A program made the position numbers and the translations under genes. Positions 17,516 to 24,496 of a stretch of DNA of 64,000 bases are shown here, in pieces (the stretch's first letter is position 1; every line of letters starts with the position of its first letter). A model generated the notes under the pieces. It saw nothing but the letters and a program-made list of their open reading frames with translations, was not told the DNA's origin and made no database searches. This DNA comes from Armatimonadota bacterium (GTDB lineage Bacteria > Armatimonadota > UBA10988), in contig JACRKZ010000051.1 of the NCBI GenBank assembly GCA_016235455.1, positions 1 through 64,000 on the forward strand, given 5' to 3'.

Positions 17516-18196
17516 ATGCCATCGTTGGTGAGCGCCTATTTCGACTGGCTGGCCCAGCTCTACGACGAGACGACGGCGGCCTGCAAATGGTCGGCGCCGC
17601 GCTATCTGGCCGAGGCTGGACTGCGGCTGGTGGTGCCGGGCGACTGGGTGCTCGATCTGGGCGTCGGCACGGGGCAGAGCGCCGAGGCGTTCCTGGCCCG
17701 TGGCTGCTGCGTCGCCGGGCTGGACTTCTCACCGCTCATGTTGGCCGAAGCGCGCCGCAAACACCGTTCGTTGGTGCTGGCCCAGGCCGACCTCGACTGC
17801 CCGCACGGCTGGCCCGTGGCCGAAGGGGCGTTCCATCTGGCCATCTCGTCGGGTGTCTACGAGTGTCTACTGGACCCGGTCGGGTTCATCGCGCGGGCCA
17901 AGACCGCCTTGCGACCCGGCGGGTACCTGGTCTTCACCTTTGACGAGTTCGTGCCGGGCCATCCGGTGCAGGGCGTGCGCGTGGGCCGCGCCGACAGCGG
18001 CATTGACAACCCGGTGGCCGATCTGGCGGGCTGGAAGCTGCGCCGGCATAGCCTGGATCGGGTGCAGGTCTGGCTGGCCGAGCACGGCTTTGAGTTCCTG
18101 GGCGAGACGCAGATCGAGGCGGACATCCACTCAGCGTTCGACGTGCCCATTTACTACCGGCTGGTGGTGGCGAAGCTGGTCACCCACCGCGCTTGA
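17516..18196 (+). CDS. SAM-dependent class I methyltransferase
   Basis: A 226-residue cytoplasmic protein with a class I methyltransferase fold. Motif I is VLDLGVGTGQSAEAF and motif II ends in VAGLDFS followed by PLMLAEARRKH. An acidic LAQADLDCP segment and a motif IV-like FHLAISSGVYECLLDP follow. The order matches methyltransferase type 11/25 proteins; the substrate cannot be read from the sequence. The start is ATG 17516, preceded by AGAGGGA; a TTG three bases earlier is less likely. The 3' end overlaps by 17 nt the convergent SwrB-like gene, leaving no room for a conventional terminator between them. Confidence 0.85.
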   Translation: MPSLVSAYFDWLAQLYDETTAACKWSAPRYLAEAGLRLVVPGDWVLDLGVGTGQSAEAFLARGCCVAGLDFSPLMLAEARRKHRSLVLAQADLDCPHGWPVAEGAFHLAISSGVYECLLDPVGFIARAKTALRPGGYLVFTFDEFVPGHPVQGVRVGRADSGIDNPVADLAGWKLRRHSLDRVQVWLAEHGFEFLGETQIEADIHSAFDVPIYYRLVVAKLVTHRA

Positions 18197-18617
18197 GCAC
18201 CGAGGCCAGCACGCGCACCTCACCGTCGGGCAGGCCGGTGGCCTCGGCCACATCCTCGACGCCTTCGCCCGCCATCAGTCGCCGGCGCGCGTCTTGTCGA
18301 GCCGCTGAACTGGCCTGCTCGGTGCCATCGGCAGCGGGCTCGGCCTCGGGGCCAGTGAGGCTGGACTGAAATTGCAGCCGAGTCAGGCGCGCCACCAGGT
18401 CACTGACGTTGGCGGTCTGCTGGGCCAGCCGCGCGTGCTCCGCGGCCCACTCGGCGGCCAGGCGCTTGAACGGCCCTTCGAGCCCGCGGCTCAGCGCCTC
18501 GAAGTCGGGCGTGCGGGCCGGCTCGCGAGCGCCGCGGCGCAGCAGCGCCAGGATCCAGACGAGCATGGCAATCTGGACGACGGCGAGCAGGATGTAGGTC
18601 AGCTCGGCGGGCTTCAT
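18180..18617 (-). CDS. SwrB-like membrane protein (DUF2802/DUF6115 type) after fliA
   Basis: A 145-residue protein with one N-terminal membrane helix (LTYILLAVVQIAMLVWILAL), a charged helical middle that could form a coiled coil and a C-terminal module RLMAGEGVEDVAEATGLPDG then EVRVLASVLK. That module resembles the short helix-turn-helix-like end of DUF2802/DUF6115 proteins found in flagellar loci. In Bacillus the gene directly after sigD is swrB, a single-pass membrane protein that activates flagellar export. Same position, topology and size make a SwrB-like role likely, though sequence identity is low. Its ATG overlaps the fliA stop by 4 nt, so the two are co-translated. Confidence 0.65.
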   Translation of the reverse strand: MKPAELTYILLAVVQIAMLVWILALLRRGAREPARTPDFEALSRGLEGPFKRLAAEWAAEHARLAQQTANVSDLVARLTRLQFQSSLTGPEAEPAADGTEQASSAARQDARRRLMAGEGVEDVAEATGLPDGEVRVLASVLKRGG

Positions 18618-19372
18618 GCGCTGGTCGCCGAGAATCCCGCCGCCAGCAACGTGGCCCGCAGGCGGAGCAGCGCTTGCGTCTTCAACTGACAGGCGCGCCC
18701 CTCACTGACACCCAGCACCTGGGCAATCTCCTTGAGGGTCAGGTCGCGCTGGAAGTAGAGCGTCACCACCAGCTTCTCACGGTCGGGCAGGTCGTCGATG
18801 GCGCCGGCCACGGCGGTCAGCAACTCCTCGCGCTCCACCTTCGACGAGGGCTGCGAGCTGTCGGTGCCGCCATGCTCGGTGATCTCGTCGAACGGCATCA
18901 GCGTGATGGGCCCGACATCATTGAGCAGCGCGTGGTAGTCGGTCAGCGAGACGCCGAGCCCGTCGGCCACTTCGTCCTCGGTCGGCTGGCGGCCCAGGCG
19001 GCCGCGCAGGCTATCGATGGTCTCCTCGACCTGCTTGGCCTTGCGGTGCAGGTTGCGTGGCAGCCAGCTCATCGCGCGCAGGCCATCGAGAATGGAGCCC
19101 TGGATGCGCTTGACGGCATAGGCCTCGAAAGGCACGCCCTTGTTGGGCTCGTAGCGGTCGATGGCCTCGAGCAGGCCGACGAACCCGTAGCCGATCAGGT
19201 CCTCTTCCTGGATGAAATCGGGCAGGAACGGCCGCACGCGACTGACCGCGCGCTTGACCAGCGGCAGATACGCCTCCACCAACCCGCTCTTGGAGTTCAG
19301 GTCGCCGTGCGTGTAGAACGCCTGCCACAGGTCGTCTAGCGGGGGCTTGGTGCCGTTGGTGTCCGCGTCCAT
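18614..19372 (-). CDS. fliA: Flagellar sigma factor FliA/SigD (sigma-28)
   Basis: A 252-residue sigma factor of the FliA/WhiG class, which directs RNA polymerase to late flagellar and chemotaxis promoters. Region 2 is DLIGYGFVGLLEAIDRYEP then FEAYAVKRIQGSILDGLR and SWLPRNLHRKAK. Region 3 is the TEDEVADGLGVSLTDYHALL segment, and region 4 has TLKEIAQVLGVSEGRACQLK. Length is typical. The ATG is one base after the PilZ gene stop. It lies in the same order relative to flhA and flhF as sigD in Bacillus. No flgM gene is visible here; the neighbouring zinc-finger membrane protein is a possible anti-sigma partner. Confidence 0.95.
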   Translation of the reverse strand: MDADTNGTKPPLDDLWQAFYTHGDLNSKSGLVEAYLPLVKRAVSRVRPFLPDFIQEEDLIGYGFVGLLEAIDRYEPNKGVPFEAYAVKRIQGSILDGLRAMSWLPRNLHRKAKQVEETIDSLRGRLGRQPTEDEVADGLGVSLTDYHALLNDVGPITLMPFDEITEHGGTDSSQPSSKVEREELLTAVAGAIDDLPDREKLVVTLYFQRDLTLKEIAQVLGVSEGRACQLKTQALLRLRATLLAAGFSATSA

Positions 19373-19373
19373 G

Positions 19374-20036
19374 TCAAACCCCTCGCCGCAGGGCGTTGCG
19401 CTGGAGCGTGAACAAGTACTTGATCAACCGCTCACGCTCTGCTTCCGCCAAATCCAGGAATTCGAAGGCCAAATCCGCATGCCCTTCCACGTCGTTGACC
19501 GACCACCAGGTCAGCACCGCCAGCGCCCGCATCGGGTGGTCGGGCAATTGCACCTCCACCCACAGTGGCTCGTCGGGCTCGGCCACCGACAGCATCGAGA
19601 GCAGTTCGTCGAGCGCGGTGGTTCGCACCGCCACGCCGCCACCGCTCAGGTTGCGCGTATAGCCTTCCAAGCACATCGCCACATTGTCCGCTTCGCGTCG
19701 ACACAGCGTCCGCACCACCGCCGGTTCCCGGAAGAACATGCGGCGCTGCAACGCGGTAATCCGCGTCGGCCGTCGTACTTTGACCAACGGCACCGGGAAC
19801 AGTTCGCTATCGACCACCACCGAGTCGAAAGCGTGGACGCCCCCGTCCACAAACAGGATCACGCGGATCCGCGCCCCGTCCGCCACGCGGATCGGCAAGC
19901 CCTTCTCCGACGGCCCGGCCAGCACGACGCACTCAGCCGTGACGTCCTCGACGCGGCTGGGAAACCGCATCGGTTCGCCGTATTCGGTGACCTCGACGGC
20001 CACGCGCTGATTGGGCTTCATCGGCAAAGCGGCCAT
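19374..20036 (-). CDS. PilZ-domain flagellar brake-type protein (YcgR-like)
   Basis: A 220-residue cytoplasmic protein. Residues about 1-100 form a YcgR-type N-terminal beta domain. Residues about 100-215 are a PilZ domain with the c-di-GMP-binding RxxxR motif (QRRMFFR) and the NLSGGGV motif corresponding to D/NxSxxG, so ligand binding is expected. Proteins of this layout slow flagellar rotation when c-di-GMP is high; in Gram-positive flagellar operons they occur in this same position. The first ATG lies three bases after the preceding stop, and a second in-frame ATG five codons later is possible. It is one of six tightly packed genes on this strand. Confidence 0.88.
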   Translation of the reverse strand: MAALPMKPNQRVAVEVTEYGEPMRFPSRVEDVTAECVVLAGPSEKGLPIRVADGARIRVILFVDGGVHAFDSVVVDSELFPVPLVKVRRPTRITALQRRMFFREPAVVRTLCRREADNVAMCLEGYTRNLSGGGVAVRTTALDELLSMLSVAEPDEPLWVEVQLPDHPMRALAVLTWWSVNDVEGHADLAFEFLDLAEAERERLIKYLFTLQRNALRRGV

Positions 20037-20039
20037 AGG

Positions 20040-20894
20040 TTAGATGCGTGCCGGCAGCCAACGAGCCGGCGTCGTACCCTTGCTCTCAATCTTCCGCGCG
20101 GCAGGCTGAGTGCCCTGCGGTTCAGTCGGCACAGAGGCCTTCGCCGCCGGCTGATCCGCTGCCTTGGGCGCTATCTTAGCAGCTTCCGGCTTGCCTGTCT
20201 CGGCTGACTTGGCCGGTCCCGCGGCGGCCTGGCCAGCGGTCTTCGCCGTCGTCGACACCGTCTCCTTCTGCGGCGCGCCATTTGCTGCCGGCGCGGGTTC
20301 GGTGACCGCGGGCACGGCCGGGTTCGCCGCCGGGGTGGGGGCGGTGGCCGTTGTCGGCGCGCTGGGCGAGCTCGGCGCACTGGCGACCGGCGCCTCTTGC
20401 GGTCGCATGGGCGCGGCCAGGCTCTCAGCGGGCACCACCACCGTGGCCGGCGCGGCCACGGCCTGGCCGGCTGGCGCCGACTGGGCACTGGTGCGCAGCG
20501 CCGGGCCGCTGGCCGTGCTGACGGTGACCGCGTCCAGCATGCTGGTGTTGGCCATGATGGCCAGCACGCCGCAGATGGTCAGGCCGGCGATGTGCGCCGG
20601 GCCGAAGGCCATGCGGCGTTGTGAGGCCTGGGCCAACGCCGGACGCACGACCATGCGGTGGATCTCCTCGGCATAGTCGGCACAGCGACTGCACTCGGCC
20701 ACATGGTCGGCTACCGCCGCCAGTTGCTTGCCACGCAGCCGGCCGGCGACCAGGTTCTCGATGTCGCGCGGCGCGGGGCAGGCTGCCACCACCGGCTCGA
20801 CGGACGCCGAGGCTGGTTGCGCGGACAGCGCCGGGCGCGAGAGCTCGGCGAGGATCCGCTGGCGGCGGCTGAGATTGGTGGGCAGGTTCGTCAT
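20040..20894 (-). CDS. Zinc-finger (zf-HC2) transmembrane protein, putative anti-sigma factor
   Basis: A 284-residue protein. Residues about 37-80 contain an H-x3-C-x2-C set (HVAECSRCADY) preceded by a CPAPRDIENLVAGRL segment, the pattern of the anti-sigma ZAS/zf-HC2 domain. A single membrane helix follows (AHIAGLTICGVLAIMANTSM), then a roughly 160-residue outer part very rich in Ala, Pro, Thr and Lys, likely disordered. The layout is that of membrane anti-sigma factors that hold a sigma factor until an outside signal arrives. Inside a flagellar operon with fliA the natural partner would be FliA, but no such regulator is standard there, so this is inference. It sits 3 nt from both neighbours, where flhG would be expected after flhF. 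Confidence 0.7.
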   Translation of the reverse strand: MTNLPTNLSRRQRILAELSRPALSAQPASASVEPVVAACPAPRDIENLVAGRLRGKQLAAVADHVAECSRCADYAEEIHRMVVRPALAQASQRRMAFGPAHIAGLTICGVLAIMANTSMLDAVTVSTASGPALRTSAQSAPAGQAVAAPATVVVPAESLAAPMRPQEAPVASAPSSPSAPTTATAPTPAANPAVPAVTEPAPAANGAPQKETVSTTAKTAGQAAAGPAKSAETGKPEAAKIAPKAADQPAAKASVPTEPQGTQPAARKIESKGTTPARWLPARI

Positions 20895-20897
20895 GGC

Positions 20898-22229
20898 TTA
20901 GGCCTCCCGCTGGGCGAGGTCGATGCGCTTGGACCAGGCGAGTTGCACCAGCTTGGCGCTGGTGGCCAGTTCCAGGTCGTCCGGGATGTCGGCGCCGGTG
21001 CCGAGGTAAGAGAAGGGGATCTGGTAGCGCCAGGCGAGGTTCACCAGCAGACCGTGGTCCGTGGCCTCGTCGGTCTTGGTGATGGCCAGCGCCGCCAACG
21101 GCAGCGCCGCGCCAAACGCTTCCACGCTGCGGCGCAGGTCGCCGCCCTTCGTGCTGGCCGAGAGCACCAGGTGGATCTCGTCGGGCTCCAGGGCGATGAG
21201 CGTGTCCAGCACGCTCTCCCAGGCCGGGCCCTGGGTCGTGGCGCAGGCTGGCGTGTCGATCAGGATCAGATCGCTGTGGCGGCGCGCCACGCGCAGCTTC
21301 TGCTCCGCCTCGGCCGCGTTGCGGGCGATGACCACGGGCATCTGCAGCAGGTCGCCGAGCGCCTGCAACTGCGCCTGCGAGCCCACCCGGCGGGCATCGG
21401 TGGTGACCAGCACCACACGGGCCTGCTGGCCGAGGGCGAAGCGGCCGGCGAGCTTGGCGATGAGGCTGGTCTTGCCCACGCCGCTGGGTCCGATGAGCGC
21501 CACGACGCGCGGCTCGTCGCCGAGTCGAATGTCGCCCGAGCAGAGCAGCGTGTCGTGCAGCACGTCGGCCACGCTACGGCTCTGCGCCGCGGCCATCAGT
21601 TCGGCGGCCACATCGGTGTCGACGCCCGCGTCGATGAGCGCCTGCTGGCGCGTCGTCGGGCCCGACTCGTCCTGCCGGCGCGAGCGCGTCTGCAGGTCGT
21701 CGAGCTTGCTTTCCATGCGCTCGAGCGCCTCGTTGAACTCGGCCAGCAGCGCCACGGTGAGCTCTTCGCGGCTCATCTGGCGGGCTTCGGGCGACAGGTC
21801 GATGAGGTCGACCGTGTCGGCCTGCTCGTCGGCCGGCGCGGGCAGGGCCGGCGGCGCGGCCGGCACCGGAGCCGGTGACGTCGGCTGGGGCAGGGCCGGC
21901 ACGGGTTCGGACTGGCTCATCTGCGCGGCCAGCAGTTGGCGGGCGGCCAAGGCGCGCACGGCCAGCGGGTCGAGGGCGGCGGGCTTGTCGTTCTCGTCGT
22001 ACTCGGGCACCATCTCGGCCTCCACTTCGGCCACGGCCGTGAATGCTTCGCCGGTGACTTCGCCATTGGCGCCGGCCCAGACTTCGACCTGCGGGCGGCC
22101 GAGCAGGCGCTTGAGGCCGTTGGCCTGGCGCCAGCGGGTGTGCAGGACGACGGCGTCGGGGCCGAGTTCGTCGCGCACCTGAGCGATGACGTCGCTCACG
22201 TACTGGCCTTCGAAGCGCTTGATGGTCAT
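20898..22229 (-). CDS. flhF: Flagellar biosynthesis GTPase FlhF
   Basis: A 443-residue SRP-type GTPase that sets flagellar number and position. It begins IKRFEGQYVSDVIAQVRDEL with GPDAVVLHTR, the FlhF B-domain opening. A Pro/Ala-rich linker is followed by the NG domain: G1 is GPSGVGKTSLIAKLAG from residue 247, G2 lies around VVLVTTDARRVGSQAQLQAL, and G4 is in LAITKTDEATD. G3 is unusual: the family's DTAGR is DTPAC here (D325), so the catalytic-loop chemistry may differ. The start overlaps the flhA stop by 4 nt. flhG, its usual regulator and neighbour, is not in the cluster. Confidence 0.93.
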   Translation of the reverse strand: MTIKRFEGQYVSDVIAQVRDELGPDAVVLHTRWRQANGLKRLLGRPQVEVWAGANGEVTGEAFTAVAEVEAEMVPEYDENDKPAALDPLAVRALAARQLLAAQMSQSEPVPALPQPTSPAPVPAAPPALPAPADEQADTVDLIDLSPEARQMSREELTVALLAEFNEALERMESKLDDLQTRSRRQDESGPTTRQQALIDAGVDTDVAAELMAAAQSRSVADVLHDTLLCSGDIRLGDEPRVVALIGPSGVGKTSLIAKLAGRFALGQQARVVLVTTDARRVGSQAQLQALGDLLQMPVVIARNAAEAEQKLRVARRHSDLILIDTPACATTQGPAWESVLDTLIALEPDEIHLVLSASTKGGDLRRSVEAFGAALPLAALAITKTDEATDHGLLVNLAWRYQIPFSYLGTGADIPDDLELATSAKLVQLAWSKRIDLAQREA

Positions 22230-24310
22230 TGCTCTTCCACCGTCACCAGGCCGAGCGTGCGCAGCCGCGCGTTGGTCTCGGCAATCTCGTCATAGGACAG
22301 CAGCACCAGGCGGGCCAGGAACTTCTTCATGATGCGCCGCAGCGGCAGGCGCAATCGGCCCGAGCAGACCAGCACGGGGCTGTGGCCGTCGCCAGCGATG
22401 GCGTCGAGCTGGCGGCTGAGCCCTTCGATGAAGCCCTGCATCAGCGACGGCGCCGCCTGCACCTGGCCGCCGAACGAGGTCTCGACGATGCCGTCGGTCA
22501 GGCGCCGCTCGAGCATGGGGTCGAGCACCAGGGCCGGAAGCTCGCCGGCGGCGAGCATCGGGTCGATGATGACCCGCGCCAGGCGGCGGCGCACATGCTC
22601 GGTCATCTGGTCGAGGCTGCTGGTGCGCGTGGCGGCTTCGCCCAGCGCCTCCAACACGCTGACCATGTCGCGCACCGGCACGCGCTCGTCCAGCAGGTTC
22701 TGCAGCACCGACTGCAGCACGCTCTTGCTGACCACGTCGGGCACCAGGTCGTCGACGATTGCCGGGTGCTCGCGCTTGGCGACTTCCAGCAGTTCCGCGA
22801 TCTCCTGCCGGGTCAGCAGTTCCGAGGCGTGCTGGCGGACGGCTTCGCCCAGGTGCGTGATGCACACCGAGGTGGCGTCGACCACAATGTAGCCGCGGCG
22901 CTCGGCGTCGCCCTTCTGCTCGGGCATGATCCACACCGCCGGCAGGCCGAACGTCGGGTCGTTGACGTGTTCACCCTCGAGCGCATCGCGGACGTTGCCG
23001 CCGTTCATGGCCATGTAGAAGCGGGGCAGGATCTCGCCTTCGGCGATGTTCACGCCGCGCATGCGCAGCAGGTACTTGTTCGGCGGCAGGGTCAGGTTGT
23101 CCCGCACCCGGATGGCCGGGACGATGAGCCCGAGGTCCTCGGCGATCTGCCGGCGCAGGCCGGTGATGCGGTCGAGCAGCATTCCGCCGTCGGCCTTGAT
23201 GGCCATGGGCACCAGGCCGTAACCAAGTTCCAGCTCCAGCGTTTCCAAGGGCAGGTGGTCCTTCATATCCAGCGGGCGGTCGGGCTCGGGCGGCGGCGGC
23301 AGCGCGGCATCGGCCTCGGCCTTGTCGCGGATGACGGTCAGGCGGTAGCCGGCCATGCCGACCAGGCCGGCCAGCAGGAACATCGGCACCTTGGGCATGC
23401 CCGGCACCAGGCCCAGCGCGCCACACGCCACCGCCGCGGCGACGAAGGCGTCCGGCTGGTTCTGCAACTGCTTCATGAAGTCGTCGCTGAGGTTGCTGTC
23501 CGACGCGGCGCGCGTGACAATCAGACCGGCGGCGGCCGACATGAGCAGGCTGGGGATCTGGACGGCCAGGCCTTGACCGACGGTCAGCAGTGCGTAGGTG
23601 CCCAGCGCCGTCTTGGCGTCCATGCCCATCTGCACCATGCCGATGACCAGGCCGCCCATGAGGTTGACCGCGGTGACCGCCATGGCGGCCATGCCGTCAC
23701 CCTTGACGAACTTGCTGGCACCGTCCATGGCGCCGTAGAAGTCCGCCTCGGCAGACACCTTGATGCGCCGCATGCGCGCCTGCTCGTCCGTGATGACGCC
23801 GGCGTTCAGGTCGGCGTCGATGGACATCTGCTTGCCTGGCATGGCGTCCAAGGTGAAGCGCGCCACGACCTCGGCGATGCGGCTCGTGCCGCCGGTGACC
23901 ACCAGGAACTGCACCAGGACGAGAGTCAGGTAGAGCACGAAGCCGATGACGTAGTTGCCGCCCAGGAGCAGCTGGCCGAACGCGGCCACCACGGAGCCCG
24001 CGTTGGCCGTGGCCAGAATGGCGCGCATCAGGCTGATGGACAGCGCCACGCGGAACAGGGCCAGCACCAGCAGCAGGCTGGGGAAGACCGAGAACTCGAT
24101 GGGGTCCTTAAGGTAGGCGGTGACCAGCAGGATGGACAGGCTGAGCGCGAGGTTGAAGGCGAGCAGCAGGTCGATGACCGGGGTCGGCATGGGCACGACC
24201 AGCATCATCACGATGCCCAGCACGCCCGCCGCCATGTAGGCTTCGGACCGGCCCAGCAAAGCCTTCAGGGCTTCAGCCGAGGATCGTTGCTTTGCGGCCA
24301 CCGCGCTCAT
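22226..24310 (-). CDS. flhA: Flagellar type III export gate protein FlhA
   Basis: A 694-residue inner-membrane protein forming the nonameric export gate of the flagellar type III apparatus. Residues about 25-330 hold around eight membrane helices (for example MAAGVLGIVMMLVVPMPTPV). Between helices lies the FHIPEP region with RFTLDAMPGKQMSIDADLNA then GVITDEQARMRR, the proton- and export-critical loop. The C-terminal half is the cytoplasmic FlhAC domain, which docks export substrates and chaperones. The ATG at 24310 is preceded by AAGGGA. It is the first gene of the operon. Length and motifs are normal. Confidence 0.97.
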   Translation of the reverse strand: MSAVAAKQRSSAEALKALLGRSEAYMAAGVLGIVMMLVVPMPTPVIDLLLAFNLALSLSILLVTAYLKDPIEFSVFPSLLLVLALFRVALSISLMRAILATANAGSVVAAFGQLLLGGNYVIGFVLYLTLVLVQFLVVTGGTSRIAEVVARFTLDAMPGKQMSIDADLNAGVITDEQARMRRIKVSAEADFYGAMDGASKFVKGDGMAAMAVTAVNLMGGLVIGMVQMGMDAKTALGTYALLTVGQGLAVQIPSLLMSAAAGLIVTRAASDSNLSDDFMKQLQNQPDAFVAAAVACGALGLVPGMPKVPMFLLAGLVGMAGYRLTVIRDKAEADAALPPPPEPDRPLDMKDHLPLETLELELGYGLVPMAIKADGGMLLDRITGLRRQIAEDLGLIVPAIRVRDNLTLPPNKYLLRMRGVNIAEGEILPRFYMAMNGGNVRDALEGEHVNDPTFGLPAVWIMPEQKGDAERRGYIVVDATSVCITHLGEAVRQHASELLTRQEIAELLEVAKREHPAIVDDLVPDVVSKSVLQSVLQNLLDERVPVRDMVSVLEALGEAATRTSSLDQMTEHVRRRLARVIIDPMLAAGELPALVLDPMLERRLTDGIVETSFGGQVQAAPSLMQGFIEGLSRQLDAIAGDGHSPVLVCSGRLRLPLRRIMKKFLARLVLLSYDEIAETNARLRTLGLVTVEEQ

Positions 24311-24385
24311 CCACTGGTCCCTTCAGAGATTGCTCCGCCCGATGCCTGGGGCGATGGTCGGTATCCTGCCATGTGCCCTTTGGAA

Positions 24386-24413
24386 GATAAATGGCGAGGA
24401 TTCGTCATTTATC
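24386..24413. promoter_or_regulatory. AT-rich dyad between flhA and the M14 gene
   Basis: Perfect 8-nt arms gataaatg and catttatc are separated by 12 nt in the 186-nt divergent region. The AT-rich arms stand out from the GC-rich surroundings. This could be an operator controlling either gene, or overlapping -10 elements; I cannot place full promoters with confidence. Confidence 0.35.
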
Positions 24414-24496
24414 CAGGACCCGGCAACCTATCTGTCAGGGAGATGTCGCGGAGGAGCCCATCGCTCCGACGCCAATCAGCGGACAGGGAGTCTTCC

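Noticed and set aside
22229..24496. Very long plus-strand open frame across flhA, continuing into the M14 gene
   Set aside because: It is antisense to flhA, rich in His/Gln/Arg/Ala without domain motifs, and is a common artefact of high GC. The real M14 gene starts at 24497 with a ribosome site.
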